DNA of 64,000 nt, from the NCBI RefSeq assembly GCF_026168105.1, contig NZ_LBMW01000010.1:62001-126000 (forward strand). Direction: 5' to 3'. This document shows positions 15,539 through 27,649 of this stretch, in pieces. The DNA comes from Streptomyces hygroscopicus. GTDB lineage: Bacteria > Actinomycetota > Actinomycetes > Streptomycetales > Streptomycetaceae. The notes under the pieces are model-generated. The model searched no databases. It was given only the letters and a program-made list of their open reading frames with translations, and had not been told where the DNA came from. The position numbers and the translations under genes are program-made. Position 1 is the stretch's first letter; each line of letters begins with the position of its first letter.

Positions 15539-16903
15539 TCAGTCCGTGCGCCCCCTCGCCTCCGCTCCCGTGTGCGAGGCGATCAGGTCCGGGCTGAGAT
15601 AGGCGTCGGTCCGCTCGAAGTCCTTGAGCGTGGCAGGGCGGCCGGCCTGGAAGCCGGTGCGCACGAAGTCGTAACCCGCCACCGCGTTGAGCGTCCAGTT
15701 CGTGAGGGTGCGCAGGCGGGCCGGAACCGTGCGCAGGGCCCCCAGGTGGTACCCACGGGCGACGACCTGTGCGGGCAGGCCCGTGAGCTCGATCCCCACC
15801 GGCTTGGACACGGCCTGGATGCCGCCGAGGTCTACGACGAGGCCCAGATCCCGGTGGTGATAGGCGGTGAGCGGCGCACCGTGCAGCGCCGCCGCGACGT
15901 TCTTCGCCGCTGCCCAGCCCTGGCGCATCGCGTGCTGGGCGGTCGGCGGGCAGATCGCGTCGTCGCCCTTGGCCAGGTCGGGCACGGCGGCCGCGTCCCC
16001 CAGGGCGAAGACCCCGTCCAGACCCGGCACGGTCAGATCCGGCCGGACGACGAGCCTGCCCCGGTTGGTCTCGGCGTCCAGCGTGGCGATCAGCGGGCTC
16101 GCCGCGACTCCCGCGGTCCAGATCAGCGTGTGGCAGGGCAGCTTGCGGCCGTCGGTGAGGGTGACGGTGTCCGCCGCGGCCTCCGCGACCGACACCCCGA
16201 GCGACACGTTCACACCGCGCCGCTTGAGGATGTCGAGGGCCTTCGCGCCGAGCCGTTCGCCGAGTTCCGGCATGAGCCTGGGCGCGATGTCCACGAGGTG
16301 CCACTTGACGAGGTCCGGGTCCAGGCCCGGGTAGCGCTTCACCGCGGCGCTGGTGAGCTGGTGCAGATAGGCGGCGGTCTCCGTACCGGCGTAACCCCCG
16401 CCCACGACCACGAACTGCAGCCGGGTCTCCTGCTCGGCCCGGTCGGAGCTGGCCGCCGACAGGTCGAGCTGGGAGATGACGTGGTCGCGGACCCAGGCGG
16501 CCTCCGCGAGCGTCTTCATGCCCACGGCGTGCTCGTCCACTCCGGGGATGTTGAACTGCCGTGTCACACTGCCCGGCGTCAGCACGAGGTAGTCGTAGTG
16601 CTGGACCGTCGTCTCGCCGTTGATCTTCCGTACCACCACGGCCTTCGCGGCGGGGTCGACGCCGACCGCCCCGCCGGGGACGATGACCGTGCGGCGCAGC
16701 AGCCGACGCAGCGAGACCGCGACCGACTGCGGAGTGAGGATCCCTGACGCTACATGTGGCAGCAGGGGCAGATAGAGCTGATGGTCGTAGGGGGTCACGA
16801 GCTTCAGCGCCGCCTCGTCGGGCTTGAGGATCCGCTCCAGCTTGCGCGCGGTCTCCATCCCGGCGAATCCGCCACCGACGATCAGGATCCGGGGCACGGT
16901 CAT
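15539..16903 (-). CDS. ndh: Type II NADH dehydrogenase (NDH-2)
   Basis: A 454-residue membrane-associated flavoprotein that passes electrons from NADH to menaquinone without pumping protons. It has two dinucleotide folds: ILIVGGGFAGMETARKLE near the N-terminus (FAD) and FVVVGGGYAGTETAAYLHQL near residue 165 (NADH). QHAMRQGWAAAKNVAAAL near residue 335 fits the quinone-side region, and VFALGDAAAVPD the FAD-binding aspartate motif. ATG 16901-16903 has GGAGGG seven bases upstream; a GTG directly before it is an alternative. An AT-rich palindrome lies 90 bp upstream. A sulfide:quinone reductase is an alternative reading, but the usual cysteines are not evident. Confidence 0.85.
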   Translation of the reverse strand: MTVPRILIVGGGFAGMETARKLERILKPDEAALKLVTPYDHQLYLPLLPHVASGILTPQSVAVSLRRLLRRTVIVPGGAVGVDPAAKAVVVRKINGETTVQHYDYLVLTPGSVTRQFNIPGVDEHAVGMKTLAEAAWVRDHVISQLDLSAASSDRAEQETRLQFVVVGGGYAGTETAAYLHQLTSAAVKRYPGLDPDLVKWHLVDIAPRLMPELGERLGAKALDILKRRGVNVSLGVSVAEAAADTVTLTDGRKLPCHTLIWTAGVAASPLIATLDAETNRGRLVVRPDLTVPGLDGVFALGDAAAVPDLAKGDDAICPPTAQHAMRQGWAAAKNVAAALHGAPLTAYHHRDLGLVVDLGGIQAVSKPVGIELTGLPAQVVARGYHLGALRTVPARLRTLTNWTLNAVAGYDFVRTGFQAGRPATLKDFERTDAYLSPDLIASHTGAEARGRTD

Positions 16904-16992
16904 CACAGGTCCCTCCAGACGGAGACATCGACCACTGCAACGCTAGGGAACCTCGCTCGTACCCGCATCCGCACCCCTGAAACGGTCTTCTA

Positions 16993-17006
16993 TTTGAAGA
17001 TTCAAA
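16993..17006. promoter_or_regulatory. AT-rich palindrome upstream of ndh
   Basis: TTTGAA-GA-TTCAAA, in an unusually AT-rich patch about 90 bp upstream of the ndh start. It does not match the Rex site (TTGTGnnnnnnCACAA). The sequence style is closer to ArsR/SmtB-type sites. Role inferred from position only. Confidence 0.35.
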
Positions 17007-17078
17007 AAGATTCAGGACGAGCGGTGAGGCGAGCCCGGCCGTCCGGTGCCGTACGTCCCCACAACTCCCGGTCCCCGC

Positions 17079-18652
<1,574 letters not shown>

Positions 18653-18656
<4 letters not shown>

Positions 18657-19252
18657 GGCGTCAGAGTCCTTTCGAGGATGGTGCGCAGTTCGGCGGAGAA
18701 GGCCTCGGTGCTGAGATCGGCGTCGTCCTCATCGGTCATGGTCCGCAGGGACAGGGTGAAGGACTGAGCGACCAGGAGCAGGGCTCTTGCCTGCCGTTCC
18801 GGGTGCCCGGACCGCACCGATCCGTCGGCGTGGCCCTCCCGCACTGCGTCGGCGAGCAGTTCGAGGAGGGCCTCCTGGCTCGCGCCGCGCCGGTCGAGCA
18901 CATAGGGCAGGAGCAGTTCGGGGTCGACGTCGATGATCTTGCGGAAGAGTGGATGCGCGCGGAAGGCTTCCGCCCCCCTCGCGAGCCCGTCGACGATCAA
19001 GGTGCGTGCGTCGATCCCCTTCGCGCGTTCGGGCATCGCCCGGGTGGCGACCTCGATCCACTCGCGGGTCATCAGGTCGCCGACCAGGGACCGCACATCG
19101 GGCCAGCGGCGGTACAACGTCATCCGGGAGACGCCCGCGCGGCGGGCCACATCGGTGAGGGTGGTGCGGCGGACGCCGACGGCCAGAACACAGTCGCGTA
19201 CCGCGTCGAGCACCGGATCGCTGTCCGAGGCGTTGTGACGAATAGGCGTCAT
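18653..19252 (-). CDS. TetR/AcrR-family regulator of the glpD locus
   Basis: A 199-residue repressor. The DNA-binding domain covers about residues 15-60: VLAVGVRRTTLTDVARRAGV followed by SRMTLYRRWPDVRSLVGDLM. The ligand domain is helical with no recognisable pocket motif. ATG 19250-19252. The glpD start overlaps its stop, and 83 bp separate it from the divergent flavoprotein gene. Two adjacent palindromic sequences fill that gap, so it very likely controls both directions. Ligand unknown; an acyl- or glycerolipid-related metabolite would fit the neighbours. Confidence 0.88.
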
Positions 19253-19254
19253 GT

Positions 19255-19267
19255 GTCACAGTGTAAC
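19255..19267. promoter_or_regulatory. Imperfect palindrome at the TetR start
   Basis: GTCACAGTGTAAC, an approximate GTnACAnTGTnAC palindrome three bases upstream of the TetR start codon; typical of an autoregulatory TetR site or a core promoter. Confidence 0.4.
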
Positions 19268-19289
19268 GCCCTGCACGGCCGTGCAGGGC
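19268..19289. promoter_or_regulatory. Perfect 22-bp palindrome between tetR and the flavoprotein gene
   Basis: Half-site GCCCTGCACGG followed by its exact complement without spacer. It lies 47 bp upstream of the flavoprotein start and 16 bp upstream of tetR. Best candidate operator for the neighbouring TetR protein; a hairpin in either transcript is the alternative. Confidence 0.6.
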
Positions 19290-19335
19290 GTGCAGGAGTG
19301 GGCACTGTTTCCAACGACCGGTGAGGACAAGCGCC

Positions 19336-20931
19336 ATGGACATGCTGTGGAGCGGCTGGGGGGACCCTGCCAGGGCAACTAAGTTGCCCGACACGGTGAT
19401 CGGGCTGCTGCGCGACATGCTGGGGGTCAAGCCCCGCAGCACCGAGCCGGTCGCTCTGGAGAACATCACCGTGCCGGAGCCGCCGCTGGACTCCACCGTC
19501 CACCGCGCCCTGATCGACGCCGTCGGCGGCGAGGCCCATGTCCGCACCGACGCGGAGGCCCGGATCCGGCACACGCGCGGCAAGTCCACACCCGACCTGC
19601 TGCGGATCCGCGACGGCGACGTGCAGGACCTTCCCGCGGCCGTCGTCCTCCCGGCGAGCCACGACGAGGTCCTCGCCGTGCTGAGGACGTGCACCGAACA
19701 CGGCGTGGCCCTGGTTCCTTTCGGCGGTGGCACCTCCGTAGTCGGAGGCCTCGCCCCCGAGCGGCGGCGCCCGTTCGTCACGCTGGACCTGCGCCGCATG
19801 GACGGCCTGCTCGCCCTGGACCCGGTCTCCCGCACCGCCACCCTGCAGCCGGGACTCAGGGCTCCGCACGCCGAGGCCCTCCTGGCCGAGCACGGCTTCA
19901 CACTCGGCCACTTCCCCCAGTCCTACGAGTGGGCCACCATCGGCGGATTCGCCGCCGCGCGTTCCAGCGGACAGGCATCCGCCGGCTACGGCCGGTTCGA
20001 CGAGATGGTGCTCGGCCTCACCCTGGCCACCCCCACCGGCAGCCTCGACGTCGGCCGCGCCCCGCGCTCGGCCGCCGGCCCCGACCTGCGCCAGCTCATC
20101 CTCGGCTCCGAGGGAGCGTTCGGCGTCATCACCTCGATAACCGTGCGGATCCGCCCCGTCCCCACGACCCGTGTCCACGAAGGATGGCGCTTCGCCTCCT
20201 TCGAGGAGGGCGCAGCGGCCCTGCGACGCCTGGCCCAGGACGGGCCGCGGCCGACCGTGCTGCGCCTGTCGGACGAGACCGAGACACTGATCGGCCTCGC
20301 CCAGCCCGACGCCATCGGTTCCTCCGGCGGCCAGCAGGCTGCCGGATGCCTGGCCATCGCCGGCTATGAGGGCACCGAGGAGGACACCGCCCACCGCCGG
20401 GAGCGGGCCGCGGCCGTACTGCGCGAATGCGGCGGCATCCACCTGGGCGAGGAACCGGGAGAGCGCTGGGCCCACGGCCGCTATTCGGCGCCCTATCTGC
20501 GCGACGCACTGCTGGATGCGGGCGCCTTCGCCGAGACGCTGGAGACCGCGGCGTTCTGGTCCCGCATCCCCGAGTTGTACGCCTCCGTTCGCGATGCGCT
20601 CACCGCCACGCTCACCCAGTCGGGCACTCCGCCCCTGGTGATGTGCCACATCTCCCACGTCTACGAAAACGGCGCTTCCCTCTACTTCACGGTGGTCTCC
20701 GCCCAGGGCGACGATCCCGTGGCCCACTGGGCGCCCGCCAAGCAGGCCGCCAACGAGGCGATCCTGTCCGCGGGCGGCACGATCAGCCACCACCACGGCG
20801 TGGGCGCCGACCACCGCGACTGGTACGTCCGGGAGGCCGGACCGCTCGGGGTCGAGGCTCTCCGGGCGGTCAAGCGACAGCTGGATCCCACCGGGCTGCT
20901 CAACCCCGGCGTCCTCCTGCCCCTCGACTGA
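19336..20931 (+). CDS. FAD-binding oxidase, alkyldihydroxyacetonephosphate synthase-like
   Basis: A 531-residue VAO-fold flavoprotein. PFGGGTSVVGG near residue 128 is the FAD pyrophosphate loop; GSEGAFGVITSITVRI follows in the FAD domain. The cap and C-terminal parts carry MCHISHVYENGASLYF and, near residue 484, ISHHHGVGADHR, the histidine triplet characteristic of alkyl-DHAP synthases. That enzyme exchanges the acyl chain of acyl-DHAP for a fatty alcohol to make an ether lipid precursor; whether bacterial members do this is not established. ATG 19336 has GAGGA upstream and is preferred over GTG 19321. It is transcribed away from tetR-glpD and followed by a lipid kinase gene. Confidence 0.85.
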   Translation: MDMLWSGWGDPARATKLPDTVIGLLRDMLGVKPRSTEPVALENITVPEPPLDSTVHRALIDAVGGEAHVRTDAEARIRHTRGKSTPDLLRIRDGDVQDLPAAVVLPASHDEVLAVLRTCTEHGVALVPFGGGTSVVGGLAPERRRPFVTLDLRRMDGLLALDPVSRTATLQPGLRAPHAEALLAEHGFTLGHFPQSYEWATIGGFAAARSSGQASAGYGRFDEMVLGLTLATPTGSLDVGRAPRSAAGPDLRQLILGSEGAFGVITSITVRIRPVPTTRVHEGWRFASFEEGAAALRRLAQDGPRPTVLRLSDETETLIGLAQPDAIGSSGGQQAAGCLAIAGYEGTEEDTAHRRERAAAVLRECGGIHLGEEPGERWAHGRYSAPYLRDALLDAGAFAETLETAAFWSRIPELYASVRDALTATLTQSGTPPLVMCHISHVYENGASLYFTVVSAQGDDPVAHWAPAKQAANEAILSAGGTISHHHGVGADHRDWYVREAGPLGVEALRAVKRQLDPTGLLNPGVLLPLD

Positions 20932-20952
20932 CCCCTCCTGCCCGTCGACTGA
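20911..20952 (+). repeat. 21-bp tandem duplication across the flavoprotein stop codon
   Basis: CTCCTGCCCCTCGACTGACC recurs 21 bp later as CTCCTGCCCGTCGACTGACC, with one base changed. The first copy ends the coding region (Leu-Asp-stop); the second duplicates the stop codon in frame. Confidence 0.75.
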
Positions 20953-21014
20953 CCCCTCCCGCCCCCGCACCACCGTCCGTCCACGACCCGTCAGGCACCT
21001 TCGGAGGCACACCG

Positions 21015-21893
21015 ATGCGACAGTTCACCGCCATCGTCAACCCCACCGCCGGCGGATCCTCCGGGGTCGCGGCGCTGCTCCACGTGGCCCGGCTGCTCCG
21101 GGAGGCCGGGGCCGAGCTGGAGACCGAGTACAGCCGCAGCCTGGCTCACGCGCAGGACCTCGCCCAGCAGGCCGGTGGCCGGAGGCGGGTCGTGATCGCC
21201 GTCGGTGGTGACGGCATCGTCGGCGGCATCGGAGGTGCTCTCAGCGGCACCGGCACCCTCCTCGGCCTGGTTCCGGCCGGTCGCGGCAACGATTTCGCCC
21301 GAGCGCTGGGCCTGCCCGGCGAGCCGGCCGCCCTGGCCCGGATCCTGCTCCACAACGACCCCCGCTCCGTCGACACCGTCGAGGTGGAGTCCGCCCACGG
21401 TCGCGCCGTCGCGCTCGGCAGCGTGTACGCGGGCGTCGACGCGCTCGCCAACCGCCACGCCAACCACGCGAAACTACTGCGCGGCGCCGCCTCCTACTAC
21501 GTGGGCGGTCTGCGGGCGGTGGCCACATGGCGCCCGGCCGACTATCGGGTCACCATCGACGGCGAGGTTCACACGCACCGCGGCTACACCGTCGTGGCCG
21601 CGAACTCCGCCTACTACGGCTCGGGCCGCATCATCGCCCCCGATGCCCGTGTCGACGACGGGCTGCTCGAGGTGGTGATGATCCGACATGCGCCGCGCAG
21701 GCTCTTCTTCACCATGATGAACGAGCTCAGGTCGGGCGCCCATGTCCACCGGCCCGAGGTGCGGATCCTCCGGGGCAAAGAAGTTCGCATCGAGGCCGAC
21801 CGGCCGGTGCCCTACGGCGCCGACGGCGAGGTCGACGCCGTCCTCCCGGTCACGGCCAGGGTGCTGCCCGGGTCGCTTTCCGTGCTGTGCTGA
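21015..21893 (+). CDS. Diacylglycerol/lipid kinase (DagK/LCB5 family)
   Basis: A 292-residue lipid kinase predicted to phosphorylate diacylglycerol or a related lipid with ATP at the inner membrane face. FTAIVNPTAGGSSG opens the protein, VVIAVGGDGIVGGIGGAL near residue 60 is the nucleotide-binding GGDG motif, and LGLVPAGRGNDFARALGLP follows. The C-terminal beta-sandwich includes VVAANSAYYGSGRIIAPDA and ends PYGADGEVDAVLPV. ATG 21015 has GGAGG seven bases upstream. It directly follows the alkyl-DHAP-synthase-like gene (83 bp), the same order as Mycobacterium tuberculosis Rv2251-Rv2252. Confidence 0.88.
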   Translation: MRQFTAIVNPTAGGSSGVAALLHVARLLREAGAELETEYSRSLAHAQDLAQQAGGRRRVVIAVGGDGIVGGIGGALSGTGTLLGLVPAGRGNDFARALGLPGEPAALARILLHNDPRSVDTVEVESAHGRAVALGSVYAGVDALANRHANHAKLLRGAASYYVGGLRAVATWRPADYRVTIDGEVHTHRGYTVVAANSAYYGSGRIIAPDARVDDGLLEVVMIRHAPRRLFFTMMNELRSGAHVHRPEVRILRGKEVRIEADRPVPYGADGEVDAVLPVTARVLPGSLSVLC

Positions 21894-22317
21894 ACACCTG
21901 ACCAAAAGCGCCCGCACACGCACCTGCACACCTGCACACCTGAAACCACCGCATCACCAGACCATTCGGCCCCACGTCACGCCCCGGGTGACGGAGGCTC
22001 CGGTGTCGCGGTGGTCTTCGTCGTGCACCCGGTTGCGGCCGACAGCGGGGTGACGCCGTGCCAGGTCGCGTACATGCGCGGATCCGACTCGTACGCACCC
22101 GAAAACGTCGACACACGTGACCATCACCCCCTCAGCGCCGATACTTCCGACAGCGGACTGTCGACACCTCCCGTCCGCACCACATCCATGCCTGACGACC
22201 TGCCGGAGCCCGCTTCCAACCGCCACGGACCGACCGGGCCGAGACCCACTCTTCCCCGCTCCGGCCAGGGAAAGCGCAGGTCGGATGCTCACTTGCTAGG
22301 CTCACCAGGAGGAACCC
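21894..22317 (+). other. Intergenic region upstream of dhaK
   Basis: No supported gene. It begins with short direct repeats of CACCTGCA and ends with the dhaK leader: a TAGGCT sequence (22297-22302) that could be a -10 box and AGGAGG just before the start. The length suggests dhaK has its own promoter, separate from the lipid kinase gene. Confidence 0.4.
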
Positions 22318-23310
22318 ATGAGGATGTTGATCAACGTCCCGGAGACGGTGGTCGCGGATGCGTTGCGGGGCATGGCGGCCGCGCATCCCGAGCTGACCGT
22401 CGACGTGGAGAACCGGGTGATCGTACGGCGTGATGCCCCGGTCGCCGGGCAGGTGGGGCTCGTCTCCGGCGGCGGCTCCGGCCACGAGCCCCTGCACGGC
22501 GGCTTCGTCGGAGCGGGCATGCTCTCGGCGGCCTGCCCGGGAGAGGTGTTCACTTCCCCGGTCCCCGATCAGATGGTGCGCGCGGCGGCGGCGGTGGACA
22601 GCGGCGCGGGCGTGCTGTTCGTCGTGAAGAACTACACCGGTGACGTGCTGAACTTCGACATGGCGGCCGAGCTCGCCGAGGACGAGGGCATTCAGGTCGC
22701 CAAGGTCCTGGTCAATGATGACGTCGCCGTCACCGACAGCCTCTACACGGCGGGCCGCCGCGGCACCGGCGCCACCCTGTTCGTGGAGAAGATCGCGGGG
22801 GCGGCGGCGGACGAGGGACAGCCACTGGAGCGCGTGCAGGCGGTCGCCCGGCAGGTCAACGAGAACTCCCGCAGTTTCGGTGTGGCCCTCAGCGCCTGCA
22901 CCACGCCGGCCAAGGGCACCCCCACCTTCGACCTCCCGCCCGGCGAGCTGGAGTTGGGCATCGGCATCCATGGCGAGCCGGGTCGCGAGCGGCGACCGAT
23001 GATGACCGCCCGCGAGATCGCCGACTACGCGGTGCACGTCGTCCTGGAGGACCTGGAACCGCGCAATCCCGTGCTGGTCCTGGTCAACGGGATGGGAGCC
23101 ACCCCCCTGCTGGAGCTGTACGGCTTCAACGCGGAGGTACAACGGGTGCTGACCGACCGCGGCGTCCCCGTGGCCCGCACCCTGGTCGGCAACTACGTCA
23201 CCTCGCTCGACATGGCCGGTACCTCGGTCACCTTGTGCCAGATCGACGAGGAGCTGCTGCGTCTGTGGGACGCGCCGGTCAGCACACCGGCGCTGCGCTG
23301 GGGTAGGTGA
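22318..23310 (+). CDS. dhaK: Dihydroxyacetone kinase subunit DhaK
   Basis: A 330-residue substrate-binding subunit. It binds dihydroxyacetone covalently through a histidine, here in GIGIHGEPG near residue 217. Other family blocks are SGGGSGHEPLHGGFVGAGML, VKNYTGDVLNFDMAAE and VNGMGATPLLELY. ATG 22318 follows AGGAGG by a short spacer. Together with DhaL and DhaM, directly downstream, it phosphorylates dihydroxyacetone to DHAP using phosphoenolpyruvate via the PTS. The dhaL gene begins within or just after its 3' end, so the three genes form one operon. Confidence 0.95.
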   Translation: MRMLINVPETVVADALRGMAAAHPELTVDVENRVIVRRDAPVAGQVGLVSGGGSGHEPLHGGFVGAGMLSAACPGEVFTSPVPDQMVRAAAAVDSGAGVLFVVKNYTGDVLNFDMAAELAEDEGIQVAKVLVNDDVAVTDSLYTAGRRGTGATLFVEKIAGAAADEGQPLERVQAVARQVNENSRSFGVALSACTTPAKGTPTFDLPPGELELGIGIHGEPGRERRPMMTAREIADYAVHVVLEDLEPRNPVLVLVNGMGATPLLELYGFNAEVQRVLTDRGVPVARTLVGNYVTSLDMAGTSVTLCQIDEELLRLWDAPVSTPALRWGR

Positions 23311-23345
23311 GTGAGGTCAACGTCCGTACCACGCAAGGAGATCCA

Positions 23346-23945
23346 GTGCTCGACGCCGAGTTCTTCCGCCGTTGGATGACGGCGGCCGCCGCGTCCGTCG
23401 ACCGCGAGGCGGAGCGGCTGACCGCGCTCGACTCGCCGATCGGCGACGCCGACCACGGCAGCAATATGCAACGCGGTTTCCGCGCGGTCACGGCCGTGCT
23501 GGAGAAGGAGGCACCGGACACCCCCGGCGCGATTCTCCAGTTGGCGGGCCGCCAACTGATCTCGACGGTCGGCGGGGCGTCGGGGCCGTTGTACGGCACC
23601 CTGCTGCGGCGTACCGGCAAGGCGCTCGGGGACGCCGCCGAGGTCACCGAGGAACAGCTGACGGAGGCTCTGCGGGCTGGCGTGGACGCCGTCATGGCGC
23701 TGGGCGGAGCCGCCCCCGGCGACAAGACCATGGTCGACGCACTGGTGCCCGCGGTGGACGCGCTCGGCACCTCGTTCCGGGCGGCGAGCGCCGCCGCCGA
23801 CGAGGGCGCCGTCGCGACGACGCCGTTGCAGGCGCGCAAGGGCCGGGCCAGCTATCTGGGCGAGCGCAGCATCGGGCACCAGGACCCCGGTGCCACCTCC
23901 TCGGCTCTGCTGATCGCCGCCCTCGTGGAGGCCTCCGATGAGTGA
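23346..23945 (+). CDS. dhaL: Dihydroxyacetone kinase subunit DhaL
   Basis: A 199-residue ADP-binding subunit that carries the phosphate to DhaK-bound dihydroxyacetone. The nucleotide/Mg site shows as LDSPIGDADHGSNMQRGF, with GGASGPLYGTLLRR and DKTMVDALVPA further on, and the C-terminal GERSIGHQDPGATSS. GTG 23346 is preferred because AAGGAG lies six bases upstream and the sequence begins VLDAEFFRRWM as in relatives; a GTG at 23307 overlapping the dhaK stop is an alternative. The stop overlaps dhaM by eight bases. Confidence 0.93.
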   Translation: MLDAEFFRRWMTAAAASVDREAERLTALDSPIGDADHGSNMQRGFRAVTAVLEKEAPDTPGAILQLAGRQLISTVGGASGPLYGTLLRRTGKALGDAAEVTEEQLTEALRAGVDAVMALGGAAPGDKTMVDALVPAVDALGTSFRAASAAADEGAVATTPLQARKGRASYLGERSIGHQDPGATSSALLIAALVEASDE

Positions 23946-24354
23946 GACCGAGGAGAAGCTGGTCGGGATCGTGCTCGTCTCGCACAGCGCCGCCGTCGCC
24001 GAGTCGGTCGCCGCACTGGCGAGGGCCCTGGCGGGCGGCGGTACGACGGCGCCCGTCGCCCCGGCGGGCGGCACGGTGGACGGCGGGTTCGGAACGAGCT
24101 CCGAGCTGGTCTCGGCGGCGGCCGCAGCCGTGGACCGGGGCGCGGGGGTCGCCGTGCTCATGGACCTCGGAAGCGCGGTTCTGACGGTGAAGGCGCTGCT
24201 CGCGGAGGGCGACGAGTTGCCGGAGAACACCCGGCTGGTGGACGCCCCCTTCGTCGAGGGGGCGGTCGCAGCGGTGGTCACGGCCTCGACGGGCGCGGAC
24301 CTGGCCGCGGTGGAGGCGGCGGCCATGGAGGCGTACTCGTACCGGAAGCAGTGA
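23938..24354 (+). CDS. dhaM: PTS-dependent dihydroxyacetone kinase phosphotransferase subunit DhaM
   Basis: A 138-residue protein made only of the mannose-type EIIA-like domain, without the HPr and EI-like extensions seen in Escherichia coli DhaM. The phospho-accepting histidine is H16 in VGIVLVSHSAAVAESVAAL; GTSSELVSAAAAAVDRGAGV and MDLGSAVLTVKALL complete the fold. It accepts phosphate from HPr and passes it to ADP on DhaL. It overlaps dhaL by eight bases and is followed by a strong hairpin, ending the operon. Confidence 0.93.
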   Translation: MSETEEKLVGIVLVSHSAAVAESVAALARALAGGGTTAPVAPAGGTVDGGFGTSSELVSAAAAAVDRGAGVAVLMDLGSAVLTVKALLAEGDELPENTRLVDAPFVEGAVAAVVTASTGADLAAVEAAAMEAYSYRKQ

Positions 24355-24445
24355 GGGCATTGCACGGGGGACGCTGCCACCCCCGACCGGCGGCGGGCCC
24401 CTTGGCTTCCGGCTTCCCGCGGTCGCCCGCACCGTCGTCGTGCGG

Positions 24446-24483
24446 TCGGGCGGCCGGGGCCGCACCGGGCCCCGGCCGCCCGA
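24446..24483 (+). terminator. 16-bp perfect hairpin after dhaM
   Basis: TCGGGCGGCCGGGGCC (24446-24461) pairs with GGCCCCGGCCGCCCGA (24468-24483) around a 6-base loop, 91 bp after the dhaM stop. The surrounding 24355-24686 holds no supported gene. Confidence 0.75.
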
Positions 24484-24686
24484 CGGGAGGCGCCGGCGCG
24501 GGATCAGCGACGACAGCGGACCGCGCCGTCGGCACGAACCGCCCTGGAATGCGGGCCAGTTCACACCGCGTCGGGGACCAGCATACGTAGCCCGGGCGCG
24601 GACCGCCGAACAACGCCCTTCCTCTTGATGCGACGCGCAGGCCATGGGATACAGGTACAGACCAATCCCATGAAGGGGGGCAGGCC

Positions 24687-24985
24687 GTGCGACGCGCTTC
24701 CGTGCCGGTGCTCTGGGGTTCGGTTCTGCTTCTGCGTACTACCTGGACCTGTCCTGGGTCCCGCCCGGGACTGACGGGGTCGTCACGGAATATCAGATCC
24801 ATCTGGACGGGCGGCCTGCCACCTCGCTCGTCTGGGGCGGCTCGGTGCCGCGCGGCGCGGCCGCCTACAGCTTCTATGTGGGCCGGGACGCCGGGGTCAC
24901 GCACCGGGTCCGCATCCGGGCGAGGCTGCCGGACGGCACATGGGGCGGGTTCTCCACGGAGCGGTCGGTGACGACCGGCCCTTAG
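24687..24985 (+). pseudogene. Fibronectin type III-like protein, frameshifted near the start
   Basis: From about 24710 to TAG 24983-24985 one plus-strand frame reads YYLDLSWVPPGTDGVVTEYQ, IHLDGRPATSLVWGG, AYSFYVGRDAGVTHRVRI and LPDGTWGGFSTERSVTTG, a complete fibronectin-III-like beta-sandwich. That frame has no usable start codon: a TGA at 24671-24673 closes it upstream. A GTG at 24687 with AAGGGGGG before it is correctly placed but lies in another frame. One base gained or lost between about 24690 and 24720 would join the two into a ~100-residue protein. A sequencing error is the alternative. The stop overlaps the end of the convergent PadR gene. Confidence 0.6.
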
Positions 24986-25530
24986 CCGCTCTCCGCGGGC
25001 AGCTGCTCGAACTCGCCCAGGGCATGGGTCAGCCACTGGATCCAGAAGGTCTCCAGGTCGATGCCGGCCCGCAGCACAAGATGGTGGAGGCGGGCCTGTG
25101 CCGAGTCCGTGCCGAATCCGAAATCGCGCTCCTCGATCTCCTGGTACTCGGCCAACTGCCGTTGGTGCAGGGCGAGATGGTGGCGCAGGTCCGCCGCAAT
25201 ACCCTCGGTGCCGACGACGGCCGCCGCGCGCAGCCGCAGCAGCAGTGCGTCGCGCGCGGGCTTGGGGTCCTGGGAGGCGGCGGTCCAGCGGGCCAGTTCC
25301 GCGCGGCCCGCGGGCAGAACCTCGTACGACTTCTTCTGCCCGCGGGCGGGCTGCTCGGTGGGCAGGGCACGGATCAGGCCCTCGCCCTCGAGCCGTCCCA
25401 GCTCGCGATAGATCTGCTGGTGGGTCGCCGACCAGAAGTAGCCGATCGACTTGTCGAACCGACGGGTCAGCTCGAGCCCCGACGACGGCTTCTCCAGCAG
25501 GGCGGTCAGGATCGCGTGCGGGAGTGACAT
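24982..25530 (-). CDS. PadR-family transcriptional regulator
   Basis: A 182-residue regulator with a winged helix at about residues 1-85: LPHAILTALLEKPSSGLELT, SIGYFWSATHQQIYRELGRL and GQKKSYEVLPAGRAELARW, then the Vir C-terminal helical dimerisation domain. In this family the signal is often a phenolic acid or drug. ATG 25528-25530. It lies 31 bp upstream (in transcription order, before nothing else on its strand) of the fadH stop, so it is read from sequence inside the fadH-distal gap; its target is unknown. Confidence 0.9.
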   Translation of the reverse strand: MSLPHAILTALLEKPSSGLELTRRFDKSIGYFWSATHQQIYRELGRLEGEGLIRALPTEQPARGQKKSYEVLPAGRAELARWTAASQDPKPARDALLLRLRAAAVVGTEGIAADLRHHLALHQRQLAEYQEIEERDFGFGTDSAQARLHHLVLRAGIDLETFWIQWLTHALGEFEQLPAESG

Positions 25531-25561
25531 GAGCCCATCCTAGGGAGGTGGCGTACGACTC

Positions 25562-27649
<2,088 letters not shown>

